Origin: Henriciella algicola
GTDB taxonomy: Bacteria; Pseudomonadota; Alphaproteobacteria; Caulobacterales; Hyphomonadaceae
DNA length: 64,000 bases
Direction: 5' to 3'
NCBI RefSeq assembly: GCF_003576245.1
Contig: NZ_QWGA01000003.1
Location: forward strand, 558,001-622,000
A program made the translations under genes and the position numbers. The notes beneath the pieces were generated by a model. The model saw only the letters and a list, made by a program, of their open reading frames with translations, ran no database searches and was not told where the DNA came from. This document shows positions 56,842 through 64,000 of the stretch, in pieces (position 1 is the stretch's first letter; every line of letters starts with the position of its first letter).

Positions 56842-57756
56842 ATGCGTCCTACACTCAGACAGCTTCAGTATCTGGTTGCGATTGCTGACACCGGAAAGTT
56901 CGGTGAAGCGGCCAAGCGCACCAATGTTAGCCAACCCAGTCTCTCGGCGCAGGTCGCCGATATGGAAGCATATCTTGGGAACGTCTTGATAGAACGGGGG
57001 CGGCACGGCGCGTTTCTCACGCCTCTGGGGGAAGAAGCCGTCCGGCGCGCGCGGATGATCCTGCGCGATGTCGAGGATCTGAAAGCGGTGCTGGCATCAG
57101 AGAATGATGCGCTGACGGGGCGGATCAGGCTCGGCGTACTTCCGACCATTGGGCCCTATTTGCTGCCCGGCGTCACCCGCCATCTGCACGCCAAATATCC
57201 GGATTTTCGACTGAGCGTGCGTGAGGAACGCACGATCGACCTTGAGGAACACCTGCATGACGGCCGTTTCGATACCGTCATCTCGACAATTGAAGACCAT
57301 GCAAACGCCGAGCACATGCCCCTTTTTGAGGAGGAGCTATGGATCTGCGCGGCGCCGGACGACCCGATCGCCCAGAGCTATGGCGACGTGAAACTGTCTG
57401 ACCTTAGAGACAGACCACTCCTCACGCTCGGCTATGGCCATCGCTTTAACCTCAAGATCCAGTCGATTGCTGAAGCAGCCGGGGCCCACGTCAGCAGTGA
57501 GTATGAAGGCACCAGTCTGGATGCAATCCGGCAAATGGCTGAGATGGGGGCCGGGGTTGCCGTCCTTCCGAGCCTTTACGCGCTGACTGAAGCAAGACGC
57601 GATCCTGACCTCGTGGTCAGGAAAATCGATGACCCGCTGGCACGACGTGAAATCTCGTTGATCTGGCGCCAAACGTCGCCGCTTCGCGATCGGCTGGTCA
57701 GGCTGGCGGAAGAGTTGAAAACAGCGGCCGTGTCCGTCCTGGTCGGCCGGCGCTGA
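56842..57756 (+). CDS. OxyR-like LysR regulator without redox cysteines
   Basis: 304 residues. N-terminal winged helix: LRQLQYLVAIADTGKFGEAAKRTNVSQPSLSAQVADMEAYLG, then the OxyR-type effector domain (GVLPTIGPYLLPGVT, about 95-110). In E. coli OxyR the peroxide-sensing Cys199 follows GH; here the aligned stretch is YGHRFNLKI (Arg201), and the protein's only Cys is in ELWICAAPDD. It cannot use the OxyR disulfide switch. It lies 604 bases upstream of the bicarbonate transporter, same strand, and may regulate it. Confidence 0.9.
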   Translation: MRPTLRQLQYLVAIADTGKFGEAAKRTNVSQPSLSAQVADMEAYLGNVLIERGRHGAFLTPLGEEAVRRARMILRDVEDLKAVLASENDALTGRIRLGVLPTIGPYLLPGVTRHLHAKYPDFRLSVREERTIDLEEHLHDGRFDTVISTIEDHANAEHMPLFEEELWICAAPDDPIAQSYGDVKLSDLRDRPLLTLGYGHRFNLKIQSIAEAAGAHVSSEYEGTSLDAIRQMAEMGAGVAVLPSLYALTEARRDPDLVVRKIDDPLARREISLIWRQTSPLRDRLVRLAEELKTAAVSVLVGRR

Positions 57757-57853
57757 GGCCTAACATAGCATCAAGCTATGCCTTCGCCTGTTTTATTCGA
57801 TTTTTCAGAACAATGCTGCCTGCATAGGTTTCTTTCGCAGAAGGAGACTGATC

Positions 57854-58225
57854 ATGAGCTTTGCAAGAAAGCAGATAGCCCCCGCACGCGCAGTGAGGCT
57901 TGCTTACATTGCGGCGGAAAATGCCGACACGATAGAAACTGGCAACTCGAGCATCCTGAGCTCAGGTGATGAATTTTGGATGGTGGCGGAGTGGTCAAGA
58001 AGCGGAGAAAGTCTCGCTTTTCATGCTGAGTCCCTGATCAGCTGGGCGCCTGTAGAGATACTGGAACGCCCTACTCCCATCATAGATGAGACGGACCAGG
58101 CCAAGTGGCTTTGCAAATTCCGCTATTTCGGGCCAGTCAGGGATCGTGCGCGCCTTATCGAGAATGTGAAGACTGTTCTCGACTCCCTTGCCAGGTGGCA
58201 GGCCGTTCCAGCCCATAGCCTCTAG
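57854..58225 (+). CDS. Hypothetical protein
   Basis: 123 residues, soluble, no signal peptide; I do not recognise a family. AAGGAG lies 7 bases before the ATG. The sequence has a hydrophobic-aromatic centre (GDEFWMVAEWSRSGESLAFHAESLISW) and a helical C-terminus (RDRARLIENVKTVLDSLARW). It sits between the LysR gene and the bicarbonate transporter gene and may belong to that module. Confidence 0.6.
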   Translation: MSFARKQIAPARAVRLAYIAAENADTIETGNSSILSSGDEFWMVAEWSRSGESLAFHAESLISWAPVEILERPTPIIDETDQAKWLCKFRYFGPVRDRARLIENVKTVLDSLARWQAVPAHSL

Positions 58226-58360
58226 CTATCGAAACCATAACTTATTTGAAATTGTGCTTATAAATTGCCCCGTTACTTACGCTGCCGAGCTGGTTTGCCA
58301 GCAAGCGTAGACGCCGCGCGAAGTGCGGCTTTCTGACGAAAGCAAGAAAAGGCCGCAGCA

Positions 58361-59347
58361 ATGCTCGATCTGGCGCTCGCCACCCTTCTGTCCCCTGTTG
58401 TCCTGTTTTTTGTTCTGGGCTTGATCGCGGCATTGCTTCGCTCATCAATGAGCATTCCAGAAGCTTTCGCCAAAGGCCTGGCTATCTACCTCATGATGGC
58501 GATTGGCCTGAAGGGCGGCATTGCGATGTCGGAAAGTCCGGTCACTCTGGCGATGATCGGCGTATTTGCGATAGCAATCGCGCTTTCCTTTTCGCTGCCA
58601 GCAATCGCCTATGGCGCCCTGCGCGTGACAAGCAAGCTCAGCCGGACGGACGCCGCCGCAACGGCCGCGCATTATGGCTCGATCTCAATCGTGACATTCG
58701 TTGCGGCAACGCAGCTTCTGGCGTCCGCCAATATTGAGAGCTCCGGCTACATGGTGGCCGTAGCTGCCGTGATGGAAGCACCCGCAATCATCACGGCGCT
58801 CTTTCTAGCATCGCGCGGCAAACAGAAATCTGAACCTGTCGCAGGTTCCGAAAGCGGCGAGCTATTCCGAGAGGTTCTTCTGAATGCGTCCGTCGTCGTC
58901 CTCGTAGGTGCACTCATCATCGGCGCCCTTATTGGAACGGATGGCGCCGCACAGATCTCTCCGTTCTTTGTTGACCCGTTCCAGGGCGTATTGTGCCTGT
59001 TCCTTCTCGATATGGGCTTATCGGCCGGGCGCGGCCTGCGGCATGGCTGGCGGCAACTGGATGGCGCAGCGCTAGGCTTCGGCATCTACATGCCGCTCAT
59101 ATCTGCATCACTCGCAGCCGTTGCATCGATCCTTCTCGGTCTCGATACGGGCGACATGACCTTGCTCATGGTCCTGTCTGCATCGGCGTCCTACATCGCC
59201 GTCCCTGCCGCCATGCGTCTCGCGCTGCCCGAGGCAAAACCCAGCGTCTACCTAACCCTGTCGCTCGGTATTACTTTCCCATTCAACATCGCCGTCGGGA
59301 TACCTTTGTACCTGACAGTGGCACAGTGGCTCCAAGGAGGCGCGTAG
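58361..59347 (+). CDS. sbtA: SbtA-family sodium-dependent bicarbonate transporter
   Basis: 328 residues, about ten membrane helices. The N-terminal half opens with SPVVLFFVLGLIAALLRSSMSIPEAFAKGLAIYLMMAIGLKGG, the SbtA signature; AAHYGSISIVTFVAA (about 106-120) and the second-half repeat FVDPFQGVLCLFLLDMGLSAG and SASASYIAVPAAMRLALPEA are also typical. SbtA imports HCO3- with Na+ in cyanobacteria. A short soluble linker (KQKSEPVAGSESGELF) joins the halves. The PII-like gene follows 3 bases later. Confidence 0.93.
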   Translation: MLDLALATLLSPVVLFFVLGLIAALLRSSMSIPEAFAKGLAIYLMMAIGLKGGIAMSESPVTLAMIGVFAIAIALSFSLPAIAYGALRVTSKLSRTDAAATAAHYGSISIVTFVAATQLLASANIESSGYMVAVAAVMEAPAIITALFLASRGKQKSEPVAGSESGELFREVLLNASVVVLVGALIIGALIGTDGAAQISPFFVDPFQGVLCLFLLDMGLSAGRGLRHGWRQLDGAALGFGIYMPLISASLAAVASILLGLDTGDMTLLMVLSASASYIAVPAAMRLALPEAKPSVYLTLSLGITFPFNIAVGIPLYLTVAQWLQGGA

Positions 59348-59350
59348 ATC

Positions 59351-59656
59351 ATGCACGCAATGAAACGGCTGGAACTCATCATCGAGCGCATGGCCATGAA
59401 GCGCGCTGGCCGCATTCTCGAAAGTGCCGGCGTGAAGGGCTACACGGTCGTTCCCGCACTTGCGGGCTTCGGCCAGGGAACTTACTGGCAGCGCGACCGA
59501 GACATGTCGGCAAGCCAGGACATGGTGGTCATGATTGCGATCAGTCGCGAGGCCGTGATGCAAGCCGCACTAGACGAGCTACAGAAGCTTCTTGGCGCAC
59601 ATATCGGCGTCCTCAGTGTCAGCGACGTGAACGTCCTCAGGCCAGATCGTTTCTAG
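59351..59656 (+). CDS. sbtB: PII-like regulatory protein SbtB
   Basis: 101 residues, ferredoxin-like PII fold: KRLELIIERMAMKRAGRILESAGVKGYTVVPALAGFG, then the T-loop region GQGTYWQRDRDMSASQ (about 44-58) and a last strand IGVLSVSDVNVLRPDRF. It has the length and spacing of SbtB, which binds cAMP/AMP/ADP and blocks SbtA. The redox CGPxGC C-terminal loop of some cyanobacterial SbtB is not present. Gene order sbtA-sbtB with a 3-base gap supports the pair. Confidence 0.9.
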   Translation: MHAMKRLELIIERMAMKRAGRILESAGVKGYTVVPALAGFGQGTYWQRDRDMSASQDMVVMIAISREAVMQAALDELQKLLGAHIGVLSVSDVNVLRPDRF

Positions 59657-59794
59657 GGTCCTACGCCTGATACCAGGGTCTATCGATGAGCCCCACGAAT
59701 GATAGCTTATTACTATCCATGTGACAGAAAAGTTGGATTGGAAGTTATCGATCAGTTTCGCCAAATTTATCTGCGAAACAGAAGGATAACCGAA

Positions 59795-59989
59795 ATGAAC
59801 TGGCTAATGGAGATGTTTTCGGAATTCTCCGACAAAGTCATGGGTGAGAACGAACCTTTCGAGGAAAGACGGAAGTCGCATCGTCAGGAAGGCCGCAAGT
59901 TTGCGCATCCACCTGAACCTCCACCGCATTACGCGAAGAAAAACAAGAAGCAGCGGGCCGCCGACAGGTTTGCCGACTTCGACTGGTAA
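59795..59989 (+). CDS. Small charged protein in the sbtAB-nhaA cluster
   Basis: 64 residues, ending KKQRAADRFADFDW. The N-terminus is amphipathic (MNWLMEMFSEFSDKVM), the middle highly charged with a proline cluster (PPEPPPHY). An AAGGAT site is 8 bases before this ATG; an upstream ATG at 59699 would add 32 residues without a good ribosome site. Family unknown. Its place between sbtB and nhaA suggests an accessory or regulatory role in that transcript. Confidence 0.6.
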   Translation: MNWLMEMFSEFSDKVMGENEPFEERRKSHRQEGRKFAHPPEPPPHYAKKNKKQRAADRFADFDW

Positions 59990-60076
59990 TCTCTCTCCAG
60001 CACACTGAACCCTCAATCAAAGCCAGGCTGCCAAGCGCATCCTGGCTAACTTGCCCTATTGGAAGGACTTTTTGAC

Positions 60077-61303
60077 ATGTCCCTGATTGCCGCGAGGATA
60101 CAGAACTTCCTCAAACTTGAATCATCCGCCGGAATATTACTCATGATCGCCGCCCTGATGGCGTTGATTGCCAGCAACTCCATGCTGAGCGGACTTTATG
60201 GCGGTTTCCTCACGACGCCCGTTGTCGTTCAGGTTGGCGCCTTGGAAATCGCAAAACCACTCCTGCTATGGATCAATGACGGTCTGATGGCCGTGTTCTT
60301 TTTCCTGATTGGTCTGGAGATCAAGAGAGAGATCCTGGAAGGCGAGCTTTCGTCGTTTGACAAGGCGGCTCTTCCGCTCATAGCGGCGATTGGCGGCATG
60401 GCCGGGCCAGCGCTCGTCTATGTGCTCATCAACTGGTCGACACCGGAAATAATGAACGGCTGGGCTATTCCAGCGGCCACCGACATTGCTTTTGCCCTTG
60501 GTGTGCTGATGCTCCTTGGCCGGTCCGTACCGACCTCGCTCAAAGTGTTTTTGCTAGCCATCGCCATCATCGATGATCTCGGCGCAATCACAGTGATCGC
60601 CCTCTTTTACACGTCTGACTTGTCGACAACGGCGCTTGGTCTGGCTGCATTGGGCCTCGCCTCACTCATTGTCCTGAACCGGTCCGGTGTGAAGACGATC
60701 ACACCCTATGCGCTGATCGGCCTTTTCATCTGGGTATGCGTCCTGAAATCGGGTGTCCATGCAACGCTTGCCGGCGTTCTGACGGCGCTCGCCATTCCGA
60801 TCCATGGCAAGACGAAGGAGGCCCAGTCACCGCTGCACAAGCTTGAGCATGGCCTGCACCCGTGGATCGCATTAGGCGTATTGCCGATCTTCGCCTTCGC
60901 GAATGCCGGCGTGTCGCTCACTGGGCTTTCGCTGGAGGATCTTGCTGAGCCTATTACGCTTGGTGTGGCCGCAGGCCTCTTCATCGGCAAACAGATCGGC
61001 GTGTTTGGCGCGACCTTTCTTGCCGTCAAAGCGGGGATCGCGCGTCGGCCGGAAGGCACGAACTGGGCGCACATTTATGGCGTCGCATGCCTCACCGGTA
61101 TTGGCTTCACGATGAGCCTCTTCATCGGCATGCTGGCCTTCGACGCGAGAGACAGCCTCGACCAGGTCCGCATCGGCGTGCTGGCAGGCTCCTTACTCTC
61201 TGCGATCGCTGGCGTCGTTGCTCTCAAGCTGGCTGCGCGAATGACCGTTCAATCAGGCGCAACCTCCGCGACGCAAGCGGACGGGGCAAAAGCGCTCGCC
61301 TGA
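60077..61303 (+). CDS. nhaA: Na+/H+ antiporter NhaA
   Basis: 408 residues, 12 membrane helices. SSAGILLMIAALMALIASNS, INDGLMAVFFFLIGLEIKREIL, the ATDIAFALG stretch and the two adjacent Asp residues in AIAIIDDLGAI (about 164-165) that bind Na+ are all NhaA features. It exchanges internal Na+ for external H+. Placed after sbtAB, it could expel the Na+ that enters with bicarbonate. GGAAGGA precedes the ATG at 60077. Confidence 0.95.
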   Translation: MSLIAARIQNFLKLESSAGILLMIAALMALIASNSMLSGLYGGFLTTPVVVQVGALEIAKPLLLWINDGLMAVFFFLIGLEIKREILEGELSSFDKAALPLIAAIGGMAGPALVYVLINWSTPEIMNGWAIPAATDIAFALGVLMLLGRSVPTSLKVFLLAIAIIDDLGAITVIALFYTSDLSTTALGLAALGLASLIVLNRSGVKTITPYALIGLFIWVCVLKSGVHATLAGVLTALAIPIHGKTKEAQSPLHKLEHGLHPWIALGVLPIFAFANAGVSLTGLSLEDLAEPITLGVAAGLFIGKQIGVFGATFLAVKAGIARRPEGTNWAHIYGVACLTGIGFTMSLFIGMLAFDARDSLDQVRIGVLAGSLLSAIAGVVALKLAARMTVQSGATSATQADGAKALA

Positions 61304-61368
61304 AACGGGACGCTCGACGACCACTAAAGACCTGCCAGCCTTTGCTGAAGCGCTATCCGCAAAGCGAA

Positions 61369-61398
61369 ACCGCCCGGGACAACCCGGGCGGTTTTTTT
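61369..61398 (+). terminator. Rho-independent terminator after nhaA
   Basis: ACCGCCCGGG, loop ACAA, CCCGGGCGGT, followed by seven T residues; a strong hairpin 65 bases after the nhaA stop. It ends the sbtAB-nhaA transcript. Confidence 0.93.
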
Positions 61399-61446
61399 AT
61401 TGCGAGCAGCTAACGCTTTCACTGCTTCATCTGGGACACTGAGTCC

Positions 61447-62199
61447 TCAGAATTCGCGGCCGATGAAGACCTTGAACATGGCGTCATCGCTCGCATCCGT
61501 CAGACCGGCGCGAATTGCCGACTGAAGGAAAACGCCGTTCGACCAATCAAGCTTGAGAACTGGCCCGATCTGATGGGCCTGCTCATCGAGACCTCCGATG
61601 TCGCGGCTGTTGCCCCATTCACTGAAAACTTCCACGCCGAAGCGCGCTCCGGCGGCACCGAGCAAGCTTGTGTCCACCCCGCGTGTGAGCTGTGCCCGCG
61701 TTTCGATCTCAACGCCACCTTCGCTTCCCGAGCCCGTTTCAACTTCGCCAATGGCATTGGCGCGCCACTCCCAGTCGCCCGCGAACTTGTCAGTTATGGT
61801 CAGCCTGACTTCAGCTTCGTCAGGGCCGCCGCCATCGGCAAAGCCATAGGCGAACCGAAGACCGCCATTGAACCCTTCGCCTGAGCGCGCTTCTTCGCTC
61901 CACTGGAACCAGTTCTCGACCGTAAAAGCGCTGAAGTCCCAGTCCTCGTCATCCGGACGCGAAAAGGAACTGATAAGGCGAAGCTGGTACCAGCCCGTTG
62001 CCGCATAATCGTAATGCACGCGCGCGCCAGCATCACCATCATCATTGATCCCGAAGCGGGTCTCAATGGACTGCTCACCGTCGGATATGCCAGCAGAGCC
62101 AACATTACCGGTAAGGGACTGAGCTTCGGCAGCTTGCGATATGAGGAATGCGCCAACAGCAAGCATGGAGGGCGCGAATAGAAGGTTGAACTTCGACAT
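61447..62199 (-). CDS. Outer-membrane beta-barrel-like protein
   Basis: 250 residues with a signal peptide (MSKFNLLFAPSMLAVGAFLISQAAEA). The mature part is alternating hydrophobic/polar strands with WYQLRLISSFSRPDDED, DFSAFTVENWFQWSEE and a terminal DAMFKVFIGREF ending in Phe, as expected for an outer-membrane barrel. No domain family is certain. ATG at 62199 is preferred; the TTG 21 bases upstream lies in the terminator side. It lies between nhaA and the carbonic-anhydrase-like gene. Confidence 0.75.
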   Translation of the reverse strand: MSKFNLLFAPSMLAVGAFLISQAAEAQSLTGNVGSAGISDGEQSIETRFGINDDGDAGARVHYDYAATGWYQLRLISSFSRPDDEDWDFSAFTVENWFQWSEEARSGEGFNGGLRFAYGFADGGGPDEAEVRLTITDKFAGDWEWRANAIGEVETGSGSEGGVEIETRAQLTRGVDTSLLGAAGARFGVEVFSEWGNSRDIGGLDEQAHQIGPVLKLDWSNGVFLQSAIRAGLTDASDDAMFKVFIGREF

Positions 62200-62218
62200 T
62201 TCAGATTTTGACCTCAAC

Positions 62219-62265
62219 AAAAAAGGCGCGCCAGTGTGCGAGTGAGGGGAACACTCTGGCGCGCC
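62219..62265 (-). terminator. Rho-independent terminator
   Basis: GGCGCGCCAGAGTGT and ACACTGGCGCGCC form a long stem (13-nt loop) followed by TTTTTT on the minus strand. It ends the transcript of the carbonic-anhydrase-like gene at 62292, 27 bases after its stop. Confidence 0.88.
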
Positions 62266-62291
62266 GAGTTCTCAGGGATGAAAGGTGCTAA

Positions 62292-62870
62292 TTATTCTGG
62301 AGCATATGGCAGTGAGGAATGGTGAAGAACGATCTTCAGATCGCCCTCATTGTCGCGCACATAGCCGAAGCTGTACTCAACTTTCACTTCCTCACCGCTG
62401 GTACGGGTGAAGTAGTAGTTGCCCATGGCCATCGCGCTGTCGGAGTCGACGAAGGTTGCCTCATTCTCCCAGCGCACATCGGTGTAAGGGGCGATCGCAA
62501 ATCCATTGTCCTCGTCGATAGAGCCACCAACGAAGTAGGACAGTGCACCATCAAAGTCGCCGCGGAACTGTTCCTCGGCCGCGAGGGTCGGCTTGAAGAG
62601 GACCGGGTGCGAGCCGTAGGCATAAAAACGCTCAATGTGCGCTTCAGCGGCTTCGGTGTAGTCGTCGCCCTCCGAGAAAGCTTTGCCGATGGTAACGATA
62701 CCCTCGCCCCAGGCCTGTTGCGCTTCGGCAACGTCAGCCTTCGTAATCGGTGCGGCAGAAGCCGTTGAAGCGCTCGAGCTGATTGCCTGGGTCTGAGCGC
62801 AAGCAGGGAAGGCAATTGCCAGCGGAGCTGCGATAAGCGCGGTCTTCGGGATTGATTTAATCATGGTCAT
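62292..62870 (-). CDS. Secreted NTF2-like protein, probable iota-class carbonic anhydrase
   Basis: 192 residues. A signal peptide (IPKTALIAAPLAIAFPACAQ) gives a periplasmic protein of about 165 residues. The NTF2-like domain has QQAWGEGIVTIGKAF, VLFKPTLAAEEQFRG, ALSYFVGG, MAMGNYYFT and ends VLHHSSLPYAPE. An HHSS motif in this place is the mark of the COG4337 iota-class carbonic anhydrases; such proteins are often misnamed phosphoribosyl-AMP cyclohydrolase. It would hydrate CO2 beside the SbtA transporter. ATG at 62870 follows AAGG. Activity not proven here. Confidence 0.8.
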   Translation of the reverse strand: MTMIKSIPKTALIAAPLAIAFPACAQTQAISSSASTASAAPITKADVAEAQQAWGEGIVTIGKAFSEGDDYTEAAEAHIERFYAYGSHPVLFKPTLAAEEQFRGDFDGALSYFVGGSIDEDNGFAIAPYTDVRWENEATFVDSDSAMAMGNYYFTRTSGEEVKVEYSFGYVRDNEGDLKIVLHHSSLPYAPE

Positions 62871-63052
62871 TACTCGCCTTTTGTTTCTGACGGCGCACGG
62901 CCCATGCCGTTGCTGCCGATCTCTGGCGGGCTTCATTGCCCGTGGCGAAGAAATGGCTTTTTGGACCTTCGTTGAATTCGGCTAGGTAGCAGGTCTCGCG
63001 GCCTAGGCCGAATGGCCTATGCGTTTGCGCCAGGCCGACCTAGATTACCCGG

Positions 63053-64000
63053 GTGTCCAAGCAGACTTCATCTTTCTCCGGCCAACCTGAAACAGTTGCC
63101 GAAATGCGAGACCTATACAGGTCAGCCGAGGCTCGGGCCGCCCGTCTGCGACTGTTGGTCGAAGCGAGCAGGGACCTGTCAGCGGCAGAGGCCAGTACGC
63201 TGTCGGATACGCTTCAGCAAAGCGCGATGCGCGCCGCTCATTTCGCAGGCAGCCGTGAAGGTAAAGTGTCGGATGACCTTGACGCAGGGGGCATTGCCCT
63301 CATTGCACCGGGCACTACAGATGAGAGGGTCGGCACGCTTTGTCTGTCAGAGCTCGAGAGCCTTGATGCGCTCGCCGACGAAGAAGACCGCCAGGCCCTT
63401 GCTCTTTTATGTCAGTTGATGGCGTCCGCGATCCAACGCGTTGCCAAGCAGCAGGAGAATGACGTTCTGCTGGACGCTGTACAGGAGCGAGAGAGACGTC
63501 TGGAGCATGTGATCGGCAATCTGTTCAATGCGCAGGAAGAGGAACGTCGCCGGGTGTCGAGAGACCTGCATGACGGTGTCGCGCAGACGGCAGGCGCCCT
63601 GTTTCGCCGCCTCGAGGCCGTTCCAACCAGTGAAGCAATTTCTCCCGATGATCGCTCTCAACTGATTTCAATGTCGCAGGGTCTCATACGCGAACTTCGT
63701 GCCGTGATCGCAGGACTAAGGCCGACTGCGCTAGACGATCTTGGTCTGGCCTCCGCGTTAAAGGTGATGAGTGACCAGATGAGAGGTGAGGGCTTCGACA
63801 TTTCCGTCGAGACCAGTTCTGACCATGATTGGCCGACCGGCCTCACAACGGCCTATTATCGGATCGCCCAAGAAGCCTTGATGAATGTCCGCAAGCATGC
63901 TGGCGGTGCGTGCCGGGTAGATATCACACTGAAGTCGGATCCCGCTGACGGACGCTGGACCATGACCGTCCGCGATTATGGCATAGGCCTGAAAAAGGGC
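63053..64000 (+). CDS. NarL-type sensor histidine kinase, partial
   Basis: At least 316 residues; the frame is open at the window end. A GAF-like N-terminal region (about 20-145) includes GTLCLSELESLDALADEEDRQALALL. HisKA_3 follows with the phosphoacceptor His in EEERRRVSRDLHDGVAQ (about 165-181), then IRELRAVIAGLRPTALDDLGLASAL, and the ATPase domain opens at YYRIAQEALMNVRKHAGG. No membrane segment is seen, so it may be cytoplasmic. Start is the GTG at 63053 after an in-frame TAG at 63041; ATG 63104 is the alternative. Its response regulator should lie beyond the window. Confidence 0.88.
   Translation, partial: MSKQTSSFSGQPETVAEMRDLYRSAEARAARLRLLVEASRDLSAAEASTLSDTLQQSAMRAAHFAGSREGKVSDDLDAGGIALIAPGTTDERVGTLCLSELESLDALADEEDRQALALLCQLMASAIQRVAKQQENDVLLDAVQERERRLEHVIGNLFNAQEEERRRVSRDLHDGVAQTAGALFRRLEAVPTSEAISPDDRSQLISMSQGLIRELRAVIAGLRPTALDDLGLASALKVMSDQMRGEGFDISVETSSDHDWPTGLTTAYYRIAQEALMNVRKHAGGACRVDITLKSDPADGRWTMTVRDYGIGLKKG

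Noticed and set aside
56842-57756. Naming the LysR gene oxyR
   Set aside because: The peroxide-sensing Cys of OxyR is replaced by Arg and no second redox Cys exists.
62292-62870. Phosphoribosyl-AMP cyclohydrolase (hisI)
   Set aside because: The protein has a signal peptide and NTF2-like fold and lacks the Cys/His metal motif of HisI; that name is a propagated error for this family.

Overview
The window is chromosomal DNA of a GC-rich alphaproteobacterium. ChvI/ChvG two-component proteins, mannose-type EIIA plus HPr, an L21 protein with a long Ala/Lys-rich tail, periplasmic Mo-aldehyde oxidase and many TonB-dependent functions all fit an aerobic, probably marine heterotroph. The order Maricaulales/Hyphomonadales is my best guess, from general resemblance only. 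I saw no phage, insertion sequence, CRISPR array or replication origin.

Layout. (1) 1-11.4 kb is mostly housekeeping and unknown genes: a YqaE-type membrane peptide, a crotonase, a DUF3833 lipoprotein, an AsmA-like protein, a UvrD/PcrA helicase, an MFS carrier and an acyltransferase. (2) 11.6-19.1 kb holds the response regulator ChvI and, 4.4 kb later, its sensor ChvG. An aldehyde-response module (Fis/GAF regulator, aldehyde dehydrogenase, DUF779), a DUF1993 gene and a cyclophilin lie between them. ChvG is followed by PTS EIIA and HPr, but hprK, usually found there, is absent. (3) 19.1-24.7 kb has an SLC13-type carrier that seems to start at ATT, then rplU-rpmA, a GNAT gene, obgE, proB and a tRNA-Ser(CGA). 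(4) 24.8-32.1 kb carries paoABC-like aldehyde oxidase genes with a LysR gene, diverging from a zinc alcohol dehydrogenase and a duplicated carboxymuconolactone-decarboxylase/cupin protein.

(5) 32.3-41.1 kb is an iron-acquisition island: DUF4198 and EF-hand proteins, an ApbE-DUF2271 fusion, TonB, two ExbD, ExbB, a TonB-dependent receptor and a DUF6607 lipoprotein. Fur-box-like palindromes lie in its three upstream regions. (6) 41.2-52.9 kb is a cobalamin uptake and salvage island. A cobalamin riboswitch precedes btuB-btuF-btuC-btuD-cobQ-cbiB-cobD. A second operon carries cobT-cobS-cobC-cobO, and cobU stands alone. (7) 53.1-56.8 kb has a Sel1-like secreted protein, a LuxR/alpha-beta-hydrolase fusion that seems to lack its catalytic histidine, and a very small gene with its own terminator.

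(8) 56.8-64 kb is the most interesting part. It encodes an OxyR-like LysR regulator without the redox cysteine, an SbtA-type sodium/bicarbonate transporter, its PII-like partner SbtB, a small charged protein and the sodium/proton antiporter NhaA. An outer-membrane-like barrel protein and a secreted protein ending in an HHSS motif follow on the other strand. I read the last as an iota-class (COG4337) carbonic anhydrase. Together these look like an inorganic-carbon uptake module in a heterotroph. A NarL-type sensor kinase runs off the right end.
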